From Symbiodinium natans (taxonomy: Eukaryota > Sar > Dinophyceae > Suessiales > Symbiodiniaceae): 64,000 bases of DNA. The number at the start of each line of letters is the position of its first letter. Position 1 is the stretch's first letter. The notes below the pieces were generated by a model. It searched no databases and was not told the DNA's origin. It saw only the letters and a list, made by a program, of their open reading frames with translations. The position numbers and the translations under genes were made by a program. Positions 27,929-32,913 of this stretch are shown here, one piece after another. Location of the stretch: positions 1,395,001 through 1,459,000 of the forward strand of contig CAJNDS010002079.1 of assembly GCA_905221605.1 (NCBI GenBank), read 5' to 3'.

Positions 27929-30774
27929 AGAGAAAGAGAGAGAGAAAGAGATAGAGATGATCCCAGCGGGGTGTCACAGTTCATTTGCAGTAGTTCTTCT
28001 CTTGTTGTCTGAGCATGTGAGCCAGTGTGAGGGATAAGGGATGGAGTTCCTAAATAGTTTAACCGTAGGTATCATGCAGAGCAATGACCTTGTGCAGCGT
28101 CCGAAGCATCCTGCCCCTTTGGAATCAGCGAAGAAAACGCGATTAAAACACCTGCAGCTGCAGGTACGTGTATGCAGTGCACCATGCCCCCACCTTTGAG
28201 CTCCTGATGCACGCTTGCTCATGCTTGTCTGTTTGTTTCTGCAGCCTTCAACAGGATCAAGAGAAGCTCCCGCGTAAGGCACGCCTGAGCTTCTGTTTCA
28301 AACACATGGAAGTGCTGCACTGCAAGCATTGCGAGAACTGCTATCCCGACAGCTTCAAGCACGGCACGCCAGGGATGAGCATCTGCTTCTTCTGCAGCAC
28401 CAGTAGCAGCAAGGTCCACACCCTTGTGGAGGCCAGCTTACACCTTCCTGCCCGAACACAGGACGGCAAGCGCTGGCGGCAGTGCTCCGGTTGCGACGCG
28501 ATCATCCTGGCCCCGGACACACACGTGGAAGAATGCCCATGGTGTGGAGGACCCGAAGGTCCCGAGGGGATTACATGGACATACCTCCAGAGGGAGTTGA
28601 TGTTTCCTCCTCCCGTAGAGGAAGAGGAGACGTTGCCCTTCTTGCGCTCCAGCCATTTCTTCCTCCCTCCTCCCAGGCTAAGCCTCAAGAGGGAGAGCGA
28701 TGCTGGCGGTGAAAAGGTGCCTTCAAGCACAGGCAAGTCATGGGGTCAAGCACCTCCCCCTTAGGCTCAAGATAGGTTGTATAGGAGGCCTAAACCCCAA
28801 ATCCTAAATCCTAAACCCTATAAACCTTACTGGGCCCAAGAACCCTAAGTATCAGGGGCTTGCCAAGGAGACACCAATCTTGGGCTGACACGTATACACG
28901 TAACAGGTTTGAACATAGTTTGTCTACTCTTTAGTACCCTTTGTCCCCTACTATAAAATCCTTATAAAGCCTTAAAAGACTAATTTTGTAGGGCCCCCAA
29001 ACCTACCCCCAGATTAGCTCGTATGAAGCTGCTCCGTGCACACGACGTGACAGGAGCGAAGAGAACGACGGCATCCCAGCTTTTGCTGGATGGCCTCCTT
29101 AGAAACACAGGGGTTCACACAAGACACCTGAAACACCAAACCCCAAGCCCTAAACCCTATACACCCTAAACCCTAAACCTCTGAAGGCAGGGAACACGTG
29201 CCGAGTCTGCAGCCTGTAAGGACTCAGACTTCGAGTCGGCTTAACCTCAACCTTGGGGGGGCCCCTAAACCCTAAACCCTACACCCTATGCCCTAAACCC
29301 TAAACCCCCTATAACCTTTAACCCTAAACCCTAAACCCTTGGCATGTCTCAGCCCGGACCTTAAACCTATACTGGCCAACCTTAGGGTTTAAGGGTTTAG
29401 GGTTTCGGGTTTTGGGTCCAGGGTTTAGGCTCACGACGCCACTCCAACCCTCCCCAGACCCTGAACCCTGCCTCTTCTGACAGCGAGGCCCCTACTGGTA
29501 GTGGCAAGACCAATGTCGCGGAGCTGACGATGCCCGTTGCCCCAAAGTTTCTAAGGTTAGGGTTTCGGGCCGAGGGAGGAACAGGACGTAAGGTGGTGGC
29601 GGGGGCTCCTAGACCGTTTTAGGGTTTGGGGTTCGAGTTTGGGTTTGACTTGGAACGCGACTTGCCTAAGCCCTAACCCTAAAGCCCTAAACCCTACACC
29701 CTAAACCCTCCTAATCTCTAAACTCCTCAAAGCCCTTCAGGGGCCTATGATGTTGGCATCGAGTTAAGTTACATGTCTGGGCATGCGGCAGTTGTGGAGC
29801 TCTCCACGTCTTTGGCTTTGTTGTGGTTGCCCTTGGGTGTGGTCTTCTCTCCCTAAACCCTAAACCCTAAACCCTAAACCCTAAACCCTAAACCCTAAAC
29901 CCTAAACCCTAAACCCTAAACCCTAAACCCTAAACCCTAAACCCTAAACCCTAAACCCTAAACCCTAAACCCTAAACCCTAAACCCTAAACCCAATTCCA
30001 ATGTACTCCAACATGTTGTAACCCTCCTTCTAGGAGCCCCAAACAAGGATACCCCCCTTTCGCACCACCTGGCAAGCAGTGCCCTGATGTTTAAAGCGCA
30101 GGAGCTCGTCAGGAACATGTGCTTTCCATATAGTTGCTCCCAGGGGGTTTGTTTTTTTGTTTAAGTACATCGGCTAGTCCAAGTAGTATACAGGAAGCTC
30201 CCTTAAACCCTGACACCCTTGAACCCTGCCTGTCTTCGCTAAGCCTGCAGCATCGCAAGATAAGTCGCGCACGTCGGTGCTTGCCCCAGAAGCCACACCC
30301 GAGGCAACACAGGCAGATCGGAAGTATACTTGCATGGAGCAGATACATCCCAAACCCTTAAACCCTAAATCCCGAAGCAAAGATGACGAGTTTTCAGTGG
30401 CATAGAAATGACTAATCTATGTGGCTTGAGTGCGGATTGCAGAGATGTACGGCTGTGCACATCGAGATTTAGGGGGGGGGGGGGGGTTTCCGACAGTCGG
30501 GGTACCCTTTTTGGGTTCCTCGAGTAAGGATCATGGCGCTTCGAAATTAGCGGGTTCCGCTATAATATGGCAAACGCCCATTTGCCCCGGAATTCTGTTT
30601 AGAGTCTAGAGTCTATACTTGGAGGTTCATGGTAGTTAGGAACCCAATCAGAACTGTAGTTCCACTTCTAATTCGGTTATAAGTACCCTGAACCTCCAAG
30701 TAGTGGCTTGGCCCAAGCCCCTACCCCTTAACCAGTCCAGGTTTCGCTTGTTCAACAACTTCCCGGATGAAAAG
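353..30774 (+). CDS. ASCC3: ASCC3/Slh1-type Ski2-like RNA helicase, internal part (8 exons; both ends outside or not found)
   Basis: Exons 353-402, 1288-1328, 24433-24484, 25440-25507, 26518-26557, 27529-27573, 29488-29531 and 30741-30774 join without a frame break. They read from the end of a Sec63 domain (PLTEPRPPQY, VVSDRWV) through the inter-cassette linker (QHLLLPDR, LLDLTPVPVKAL) to the Q-motif region (FTHFNAIQTQ), VFHTCYHTDYNVLLG and Walker A APTGSGKT. Order and spacing follow the two-cassette helicases ASCC3/Slh1 and Brr2. HTDYNVLLG followed by AELTMFRLFN resembles ASCC3 more than Brr2 from what I know of those families. ASCC3/Slh1 separates collided ribosomes in the quality-control trigger complex and unwinds DNA or RNA with ATP. 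Donors are GC six times and GT twice; all seven internal acceptors are AG|G. Later motifs (TPEKWD, DEIH, SAT, the GRAGR region) were not found by eye up to 64 kb, so exon 9 either lies beyond more nested genes or the copy is broken. Family confident; ASCC3 versus Brr2 less so. Confidence 0.85.
421..640. repeat. Degenerate TTTAGGG/TTTGGGG array after helicase exon 1
   Basis: G-rich orientation, with many TTTGGGG and TTAACC variants; it continues patchily to about 990. The open frame over 597-797 is only repeat sequence. Confidence 0.9.
1288..1328 (+). CDS. ASCC3: Helicase exon 2 of window
   Basis: Acceptor TTCGAG|GTC; reads VISVVSDRWVNVKL, matching the family motif PPQY-(F/Y)IR-VVSDRWL when joined to the previous exon. 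The donor is probably GC at 1329 (AAGCT|GCCGCC), which leaves two bases that the exon at 24433 completes in frame. A TTTAGGG array follows at 1345. Confidence 0.82.
2135..11059 (+). CDS. GNAT-fold N-acetyltransferase, nested in helicase intron (10-exon model)
   Basis: Firm part: exons 10031-10097, 10572-10788 and 10895-11059 (stop TGA). They join to give FIGAVDTSERMPGGLAFG, then IAELRRLYVQESFQGRGVGR, the GNAT acetyl-CoA pyrophosphate loop (Q/R-x-x-G-x-G/A), and AAKLY|QVCGF spanning the last intron as the usual LY-x-x-x-GF motif. That intron uses a GA donor (CTACCAG|GATGGG). Tentative 5' part by phase only: 2135-2178 (ATG; MAPPRPAPAKPSAKE), 2757-2810 (SKIWREEDPKPPDLFQNR), 4220-4253 (KDARSIDHAEE), 4991-5020 (AHQAKLRATQ), 5876-5925, 8609-8665 (FHPLDHRAFFDSDLG) and 9616-9869. 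The sum is 972 nt (323 codons plus stop). It would transfer an acetyl group to an unknown amine; substrate cannot be inferred. The N-terminal exons could belong elsewhere, and a start inside the 9.6-kb exon is possible. Confidence 0.6.
2650..2742. repeat. Perfect CCCTAAA array, about 13 units
   Basis: Uninterrupted CCCTAAA ending about 14 bp before the exon-like segment at 2757. Confidence 0.95.
3245..3345. repeat. Dispersed repeat family H, second copy
   Basis: Shares GGTACTTAAACCCAGTAAGG and ATATTATCCCAACCATGAAC with 14466-14570. The antisense open frame here is incidental. Confidence 0.85.
3856..4050 (-). CDS. Candidate minus-strand terminal exon
   Basis: The minus strand is open for about 64 codons to TAA at 3858-3856: LERDFFGSTLATRARIPP, then GHIPHISIEMEPYPSEEF and SVSMYVKGALDKPS. 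The composition is protein-like and no telomere repeat interrupts it. The plus strand has a shorter competing frame. No family recognised, and no partner exons were assigned. Confidence 0.4.
   Translation of the reverse strand, partial: SSLERDFFGSTLATRARIPPCVKLPRGHIPHISIEMEPYPSEEFRTVCPASVSMYVKGALDKPS
4640..4765. repeat. TTTAGGG array with an internal TCTTAGGG block
   Basis: TTTAGGG units switch to about eight TCTTAGGG (8-mer) units around 4668-4745 and back, showing local homogenisation of a variant unit. Confidence 0.9.
5027..5271. repeat. Long TTTAGGG array, about 30 units
   Basis: Near-perfect G-rich array with two 6-mer (TTAGGG) slips, starting soon after the exon-like segment 4991-5020. 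Confidence 0.95.
6810..6917. repeat. CGGTTC minisatellite, copy 1
   Basis: Degenerate tandem GGTTCGGTTC/GGTTCCGG units. A related array lies at 8212-8312, and the two bracket the palindromic satellite at 7047-7750. Confidence 0.85.
7047..7750. repeat. Palindromic satellite, about six or seven units of 100-150 bp
   Basis: Each unit begins CCGACCTCCCAAATACGTAC and ends CACGTATTTCGGAGGTCGG, so the ends are inverted copies around AAAACGCCGTAAAGGG. Units are joined by GGGCCGTTCCCGGACCGGA plus C-runs. It looks like a MITE that has been tandemly amplified. Overlapping minus-strand open frames here are translations of the repeat. Confidence 0.9.
7764..7965. repeat. CCCTAAA array with CGCTAAA and CCCTGAA variants
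   Basis: About 28 C-rich units immediately after the satellite. Confidence 0.95.
8212..8312. repeat. CGGTTC minisatellite, copy 2
   Basis: Same GGTTCGG/GGTTCCGG units as 6810-6917, 0.46 kb beyond the satellite. Confidence 0.85.
8503..8793. repeat. Two CCCTAAA arrays around an exon-like island
   Basis: Arrays at 8503-8573 and 8723-8793 flank 8580-8720, which carries the tentative acetyltransferase exon 8609-8665 (FHPLDHRAFFDSDLG). Confidence 0.9.
9616..9869 (+). CDS. GNAT gene, long tentative exon
   Basis: Acceptor TTCAG|G, then 84 open codons including RNVLLKYAAKWARDLQPFN; leaves a GC donor (ACGA|GCCGAAC) whose flank is duplicated after the following MITE. The frame joins the next exon in phase. 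The second half (from about 9760) is less protein-like and could hide an intron. Confidence 0.45.
9870..10030 (+). mobile_element. Intron made almost entirely of a family-B MITE, with flanking duplication (introner-like)
   Basis: The inverted termini TTGGAGGTTCATGGTA and TACCCTGAACCTCCAA (about 9881-10022) nearly fill this intron. GAGCCGAACATCATT (9868-9882) and GAGCCGAACAGCATT (10028-10042) flank it as a 14-of-15 duplication, as expected when a transposon inserts into an exon. Splice sites would be GC and AG, partly supplied by the duplication. No telomere array is inside. Confidence 0.65.
10031..10097 (+). CDS. GNAT gene, exon with FIGAVDTSERM
   Basis: Follows the MITE that forms the preceding 161-bp intron. 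Reads CCGHAADRFIGAVDTSER and, through a GC donor (CGCAT|GCTG), joins the core exon at 10572 in frame. The acceptor is AG|C, not the usual AG|G. Confidence 0.6.
10408..10518. mobile_element. Family-A MITE, intact
   Basis: 111-bp near-palindrome with termini CCCAAAGGAGCCATGTACC and GGTACATGGATCCTTTGGG. Related copies: 47418-47528, 19087-19233 (split), 14836-14940, 62752-62860 and a fragment at 59421-59468. Confidence 0.9.
10572..10788 (+). CDS. GNAT core exon (acetyl-CoA loop)
   Basis: Acceptor CGTAG|G; 72 codons including LRIAELRRLYVQESF and QGRGVGR (pyrophosphate-binding loop), then the helix ETATAEARRQGHD, the strand VLYLLTD and AAKLYQ. Ends CAG before a GA donor. Confidence 0.9.
10789..10894 (+). 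other. 106-bp GA-AG intron with a TTTAGGG array
   Basis: Starts GATGGGC and ends ACCAG before G; holds a short TTTAGGG array just after the donor. Removal restores the LYQVCGF motif, so this is the best-supported GA donor in the window. Confidence 0.75.
10895..11059 (+). CDS. GNAT terminal exon
   Basis: Reads VCGFMLMPAHGEEFWVM, continues for 54 codons and stops at TGA (11057-11059). VCGF completes the GNAT strand that starts in the previous exon. Confidence 0.85.
   Translation, partial: VCGFMLMPAHGEEFWVMEATFPNERVRWFIDACMRPLTAAGAEFIAGSKDSRRS
11060..12600. other. Interval after the acetyltransferase stop
   Basis: No convincing exon. Holds half of a family-A terminus (11270), a segment near 11373-11400 (TTTGAAGTATGGGCCCTTGG) that recurs at 38125-38150, a family-C MITE (11930-12046) and short TTTAGGG/CCCTAAA patches. 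Confidence 0.6.
11930..12046. mobile_element. Family-C MITE
   Basis: Termini TCGTTTGCTTAGGAACCCC and TTCTGAAGCAAACAGTAGTA. Related copies at 35977-36095 and 62298-62412, with fragments near 41090-41185 and 59958-60070. Confidence 0.8.
12613..12715 (+). CDS. Exon-like island (unassigned)
   Basis: Acceptor-like CCGAG|G, reads VADPRTGPAPQRQHSLGSPP then LQTLAAGLSLPTR before GGTTTAGGG. A CCCTAAA array on the left and TTTAGGG on the right give the usual exon framing. Not placed in a gene. Confidence 0.3.
13993..23820 (+). CDS. Possible single-pass membrane protein, nested in helicase intron (tentative exon chain)
   Basis: Phase-consistent chain: 13993-14028 (ATG; MEPGHVYEIARK), 14165-14203 (DLARFRPSLLASD), 15360-15402 (VGHERFVLQIFGAA), 15736-15798 (SALVDLRSPGGSPAPWGLHE), 17064-17152 (TWHFADRAAALSAHLTLGVA and on), 17762-17800 (DLLTAAGATAEMK), 21339-21385 (VDKKKPPARSSDHRT), 22247-22335 (transmembrane) and 23750-23820 (AVLVPDSGGMATAPSQKRRQ and stop). 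The sum is 516 nt. A basic stretch (DKKKPPARSSDHRTRRRR) before the hydrophobic segment fits the positive-inside rule. Acceptors are all AG|G. Several exons are open in other frames and donors are permissive, so only the last three joins are reasonably supported. No family recognised. Confidence 0.4.
14466..14570. repeat. Dispersed about 105-bp repeat (family H)
   Basis: CATAGTTGGCTGCCATTTTAC ... CCAACCATGAACTA. Closely matched at 3245-3345 and more distantly at 32357-32450. No clear inverted ends. Confidence 0.85.
14836..14940. mobile_element. Family-A MITE, subfamily 2
   Basis: Termini GGGTCCATGTACCT and AGGTACATGGACCCTTAGGG; nearly the reverse complement of 62752-62860. Confidence 0.88.
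14979..15104. repeat. CCCTAAA array
   Basis: About 17 C-rich units with one CCCTAA slip. Confidence 0.95.
15613..15722. repeat. CCCTAAA array ending in CCCTATAGA units
   Basis: Regular CCCTAAA grades into three 9-mer CCCTATAGA units just before the exon-like segment at 15736. Confidence 0.92.
15865..16030. repeat. TTTAGGGG (8-mer) array
   Basis: TTTAGGG/TTTGGGG converts into about 14 TTTAGGGG units. Confidence 0.9.
16320..16440 (-). CDS. Exon-like island, strand uncertain
   Basis: Minus reads LWRPFAGVCQAARGKIEEIA then SPLMNGFKRGALF. The plus strand of the same island has MKRAPRLKPFMRGEA to a stop. Flanked by TTTAGGG-type sequence to the left. Confidence 0.25.
16871..16905. repeat. Poly(C) tract of 35
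   Basis: Uninterrupted C-run inside a degenerate MITE-like segment (TTTACGAAATT ... AATTTCGGC). Other long tracts: 18265-18294 (30 C), about 42369-42401 (C) and 46370-46392 (23 G). Confidence 0.95.
17866..18085. repeat. TTTAGGGG (8-mer) array, about 25 units
   Basis: Pure 8-mer G-rich array with a few slips; a local variant different from the 7-mer arrays around it. Confidence 0.93.
18320..18480. repeat. CCCTAAA array with a CCCTCAA block
   Basis: C-rich array with six consecutive CCCTCAA units at about 18372-18415. Confidence 0.93.
18500..18613. other. Exon-like GC-rich island, strand undecided
   Basis: Open in several frames on both strands (plus PLLGKPLPLWRCPPLLEQ; minus VRAALPLELLQQRRAPPE). 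Framed by CCCTAAA left and TTTAGGG right like true exons. Confidence 0.35.
19087..19233. mobile_element. Family-A MITE split by a telomere-repeat insertion
   Basis: Aligned with the intact copy at 10408-10518, bases 19179-19214 (36 nt, mainly CCCTAAA units) are extra, lying between ATATAG and GTACATGG. Both halves of the MITE are otherwise complete. Confidence 0.88.
19570..19705. repeat. CCCTAAA array with CCCTAGA units
   Basis: C-rich array left of the minus-strand exon-like island at 19714-19818. Confidence 0.92.
19714..19818 (-). CDS. Exon-like island, minus strand
   Basis: GC-rich island between telomere arrays. Minus reads SERRRSGGGPAAGAAGGRAG then KEALERQIQALLASLG, a Gly/Ala/Arg-rich stretch followed by an amphipathic helix. 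Plus gives only Pro/Arg low complexity. Confidence 0.35.
20331..20516. repeat. Purine-only GA-rich tract
   Basis: About 185 bp of (GA)n/(GGGAGA)n with almost no pyrimidines on the + strand. Several open frames in both directions are simple-sequence artefacts. Confidence 0.92.
21000..21113. repeat. TTTAGGG array, about 15 units
   Basis: Almost perfect G-rich array, with one 6-mer slip near its start. Confidence 0.95.
22247..22335 (+). CDS. Exon encoding a transmembrane helix
   Basis: Acceptor CAAAG|G; reads RRRELAFIAFLGPVLVLVLV and continues to LLTQLSRKA, about 20 hydrophobic residues flanked by arginine/lysine. GT donor (GCCG|GTAAAC). Read with 21339-21385 and 23750-23820 as the C-terminal end of the gene above. 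Confidence 0.55.
22797..23596. mobile_element. 800-bp inverted-repeat element with nine internal 61-bp repeats
   Basis: The ends carry an inverted copy of GTTGTATAAAAACCCCGCG (22802-22823 and 23570-23591, perfect over 22 bp). Inside lie paired direct repeats AAAACGATAATCAAGAA (about 22879) and AAAACGATAGTCAAGAA (about 23514). Between them are nine copies of a 61-bp unit (from 22955) containing CCAGTACTAAGCTTGTACTA. No coding capacity; probably a non-autonomous DNA transposon. Confidence 0.85.
22955..23475. repeat. 61-bp tandem repeat, nine copies
   Basis: AAGCTT recurs every 61 bp from 22963 to 23451; units are 85-98 percent alike by eye. The unit core AGTAC-N7-GTACT is palindromic. Confidence 0.95.
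23832..23970. repeat. Two-copy 69-bp tandem duplication
   Basis: TGAGACGGAAAATGGCCCGA at 23832 recurs at 23901 with few changes. It starts 12 bp after the tentative membrane-protein stop. Confidence 0.9.
24307..24391. mobile_element. Family-D MITE
   Basis: Left CCCCTTATAC and right AGTATAAAGGGGAACATCCC. Family copies: 2427-2490 (cut by CCCTAAA), 36507-36613, 44686-44899 (interrupted) and 51670-51771. Confidence 0.8.
24433..24484 (+). CDS. ASCC3: Helicase exon 3 of window
   Basis: Acceptor GCCAAG|G; reads FTHEFSVQHLLLPDRQQ, equivalent to the QHLILPER region of ASCC3. It is 23 kb from the exon it must join, yet phase and alignment length both fit. Donor CAG|GCGTGG is followed at once by TTTAGGG. 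Confidence 0.82.
25060..25133. repeat. Two-copy 37-bp tandem duplication
   Basis: TTTAGGCGCCCTTTTCCAAA plus CTTTGTCTGGGTGG occurs twice in succession. Confidence 0.92.
25350..25436. repeat. CCCTAAA array ending at the acceptor of helicase exon 4
   Basis: The array runs to AAACCAG|G, so the splice acceptor sits at the repeat edge. Confidence 0.95.
25440..25507 (+). CDS. ASCC3: Helicase exon 4 of window
   Basis: The acceptor CCAG|G abuts a CCCTAAA array. Reads LLDLTPVPVKALHNPNFE, the (T/P)-LLDL-PLPV-AL signature at the start of the second helicase cassette. The GT donor leaves the exon edge GAGAG, which is repeated at the next acceptor. Confidence 0.9.
25519..25732. repeat. TTTAGGG/TTTGGGG array after helicase exon 4
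   Basis: Starts 12 bp after the GT donor at 25508, giving a G-rich intron start. Confidence 0.93.
26518..26557 (+). CDS. ASCC3: Helicase exon 5 of window
   Basis: Acceptor TTGAGAG|G; with the previous exon it reads NPNFERLYKFTHFNAIQTQ, the conserved FNPIQTQ (Q-motif) region. GC donor CAG|GCCCGA. Confidence 0.9.
26836..26958. repeat. TTCAGGG array converting to TTTAGGG
   Basis: About ten TTCAGGG units followed by seven TTTAGGG units. A similar order is seen at 62475-62560. Confidence 0.93.
27529..27573 (+). CDS. ASCC3: Helicase exon 6 of window
   Basis: Acceptor GCGAG|G; reads VFHTCYHTDYNVLLG, the strand that leads into Walker A. GT donor (GGG|GTCGGG). A CCCTAAA/CCCTAAG array lies upstream and a TTTAGGG array downstream. 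Confidence 0.9.
27894..27957. repeat. (AG)n/(AAAGAG)n microsatellite upstream of the zinc-ribbon-like gene
   Basis: Purine tract ending about 115 bp before ATG 28074. It could act as a promoter element, but nothing in the sequence proves it. Confidence 0.9.
28074..28764 (+). CDS. Cysteine-rich zinc-ribbon-like protein, 2 exons, nested in helicase intron 6
   Basis: ATG at 28074; exon 1 28074-28163 (30 codons), intron 28164-28254 (91 bp, donor GTACGTG, acceptor AACAG|G), exon 2 28255-28764 with stop TAG: 199 residues. Cysteine pairs C53/C56, C74/C77, C107/C110 and C124/C127 (HCKHCENC, CFFC, CSGC, CPWCGG) suggest two four-cysteine zinc sites. The C-terminus is acidic (VEEEE), then Pro/Ser-rich. 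Unlike its neighbours it has a canonical GT donor, a short intron, no telomere repeats and one long exon, as if recently arrived or retroposed. A GA repeat lies about 120 bp upstream. Function unknown; nucleic-acid or protein binding is only a guess. Confidence 0.72.
29488..29531 (+). CDS. ASCC3: Helicase exon 7 of window (Walker A)
   Basis: Acceptor AGCGAG|G; reads APTGSGKTNVAELT, helicase motif I with the ATP-binding lysine and threonine, then helix AEL. GC donor (AT|GCCCGT); the split Met codon is completed by the exon at 30741. Confidence 0.92.
29853..29995. repeat. Perfect CCCTAAA array, about 20 units
   Basis: Lies in helicase intron 7 upstream of the exon at 30741. Confidence 0.96.
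30615..30706. mobile_element. Family-B MITE
   Basis: Termini TACTTGGAGGTTCATGGTAG and GTACCCTGAACCTCCAAGTA, about 92 bp, ending 34 bp before helicase exon 8. Other family members: 9880-10024, 12826-12945, 38242-38610 (split), 50570-50695, 51530-51660, 58379-58592, 58942-59068. Confidence 0.9.
30741..30774 (+). CDS. ASCC3: Helicase exon 8 of window (last one found)
   Basis: Acceptor TCCAG|G; reads FRLFNNFPDEK, which sits between motif I and the expected motif Ia (AVYIAP-type) in this family. GC donor AAG|GCATCG. No following exon was recognised. Confidence 0.75.
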
Positions 30775-31765
30775 GCATCGGTCGAATGCCTTGGGCTTCG
30801 TTCCTACCGGTGTGTTTGGGGGACCCTGCGCCATGATCCCTAAACCCTTAACCCTAAACCCAAAACCCTAAACCCTAAAACCCTAAAACCCTAAAACCCT
30901 AAAACCCTAAAAACCCTAAACCCTAAAACCCTAAACCAACCCTGAACCCTTTAACGTTTAGGGATTCGCTCTTCCGAAGCTCCATGCCCCAAAGCCCCCC
31001 TAAGATCTCCCATACCTGAAATTATGTTTGCTCCCTCGAGCCGTCGGGCCCAAATATACAAGGTTTGGGGTTTGGGGTTTAGGGTTTAGGGTTTAGGGTT
31101 TGGGGTTTAGGGTTTAGGGTTTAGGCTTTAGGGTTTAGCGTTTAGGGTACTACATTGAGGTATGTGGACCCTTTAGGTTGCTTCTGAAGCTTCGTGCGGG
31201 AATGACATGTTTATGTGTGGGTGTTATGGTTATAGTTGCCTGACTTCCCCCCTAGCTATGCAAGTACCCATGAACTGCCCATCAACCCCATCCCACCCCC
31301 AAAGCCCCTCAACCCTGTGCCCTATCTACCAGGGCTAGAAGTGCCCCAAGTAGGGTTATGACCAGACACCAGCCTAGTTGCCCTATTCATATCCCTACTT
31401 CTACTTACCCTAAACCCTAAACTTTACTGCCCATGAACCTTAAACCCTAAACCTTGAACCCTGAACTCCTGAACCCTAAAACCTAAGCCCTAAACCTTAC
31501 TGCCCATGAACCTTAAGCCGAAAACCCAAGCGGTCTGCTAACTCGGGGCTTGGGCTGCTGGGGCTCAGGGCTTAGGCTTTGCAGTTGAAGCAGTCCTGAA
31601 AATTTAGGGTTTATAGGGTTGATTGCCTGGGTGGGGGGGGCTAAGTCAAGGATCCCTAAACCGTTCAGCCCAACCCCAAAAGCCTGGGTTTAGGACGGAG
31701 AGTTTGAGGTTCTCCCCTCAAACCCTAAACCCTAAACCCTAAACCCTGAACCCTAAACCCTGAAC
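30775..31765. other. Interval after helicase exon 8
   Basis: CCCTAAAA-type and TTTAGGG arrays (30838-30955, 31069-31148), a duplicated phrase TACTGCCCATGAACCTTAA (about 31427 and 31497) and no convincing exon. The expected helicase exon 9 was not seen. Confidence 0.55.
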
Positions 31766-31858
31766 CCTCCAGGTGTAGGAGTTTGAGCTTCAGGCTCTCG
31801 GTCGCTTCTTTCCGTCGCCCGCTTCGCAGCCGTTTCACCGCTGCCAGGCACAATACCA
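31766..31858 (-). CDS. Exon-like island, minus strand
   Basis: Minus reads LAAVKRLRSGRRKEATESLK then LKLLHLEG, a charged helix. Located between a CCCTAAA array and the inverted-repeat element at 31882. Confidence 0.3.
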
Positions 31859-31881
31859 GGCCTCCAAAAGTAGCATGCCTT

Positions 31882-32046
31882 GGGGACGAAATGAACCCTA
31901 AAAGGGTTTAGGGTTTAAATTACTTTAATAGTAATTTAAACCCTAAACCCTAAAAGGGTTTAGGGTTTAGGGTTTAAATTACTTTAAATAGTAATTAAAG
32001 CAGTAGAGGGTATATGACCCCCAATTTTAGGGTTCATTTCGTCTCC
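31882..32046. mobile_element. Inverted-repeat element whose ends carry the telomere motif
   Basis: Left GACGAAATGAACCCTAAAA (from 31882) and right TTTTAGGGTTCATTTCGTC (32025-32046) are inverted copies matching at 21 of 22 positions. The interior has two AAATTACTTTAA palindromes separated by CCCTAAAAGGGTTTAGGG. Confidence 0.82.
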
Positions 32047-32464
32047 AGGGTGGAGGGCACTCCCCAGGCCTCTCTAACTCACAAACTCTCCCCCCTTTTG
32101 GAGTGCAGAAGTGTCCACGATCCTAGGGTTTAGGGTTTAGGGTTTAGGGTTTAGGGTTTAGGGTTTAGGGTTTAGGGTTTAGGGTTTAGGGTTTAGGGTT
32201 TAGGGGCGCCTAAACCGTAACCCCAATAGACTCGATAAGCCCTGCTCTAAAGCCTTAAATCAAGTCTACGTCCACTTGCCTCGCTCACGCTTCGCGTCCC
32301 ACGCACGCCTTCCGCCGAGAGGGACCGGGAACCGACTCGAAGGCCCCCAAAGAGTAACACCTTAATTACATTTTTAAGGGTACTCAAACCCAATAAGGAA
32401 TAACAAGTTAAATTCTTATTATTATCCCAACAATGAACTGGTAATAATTATATTAGACCCTAAA

Positions 32465-32583
32465 CCTAGACGGACCCATCCCCGCCATCCGTCTGGGGTG
32501 CCCGGTCCCCGCGGCGCTTTTGATTTTCAAGTGTTTTCCAGAGCCCTGCGACAGGCGAGTCCCTACCTCAAACCAGCCTCTTG
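32465..32583. other. Exon-like island, strand undecided
   Basis: Plus frames read IPAIRLGCPVPAALLIFKCF or GAFDFQVFSRALRQ; minus reads RGWFEVGTRLSQGSGKHLKI. The CAG|GCGAGT donor at 32555 would put GAFDFQVFSRALRQ in phase with 32692. Confidence 0.3.
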
Positions 32584-32691
32584 CGGTTTAGGGTTTAGGG
32601 TTTAGGTTTTAGGGCCTAGGGTTTAGGATGCTGGTTTAGGTTTAGGGTTTGAGGGTTTCGTGTTTATAGGGTGCTGGGTACGAGTTGCGAG

Positions 32692-32877
32692 GGTAAGACG
32701 GGATCACTGGTGCGCCAAGTTATCAGCTCCTTGCAAGAGGAAGGACTTAGACTGTTTGACACCCTGCTGGCCTGCTGGCGGCGAATCACTGTCGGGCGCC
32801 TAGGCAAGGGCATTTGTATGTTTCGGGTATAACAATCTTTAGGCCCGGTTTCCTATATACATATATATATATATGCG

Positions 32878-32913
<36 letters not shown>

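Noticed and set aside
28763-28770. GGCTCAAG resembling the end of the dinoflagellate spliced leader
   Set aside because: Only 8 bases, at the 3' end of a gene; no longer spliced-leader relic was seen at any gene start.
32692-32700. GKT read as a P-loop of another ATPase
   Set aside because: No upstream GxxGxG is present when plausible exons are joined; listed only as a tentative exon.
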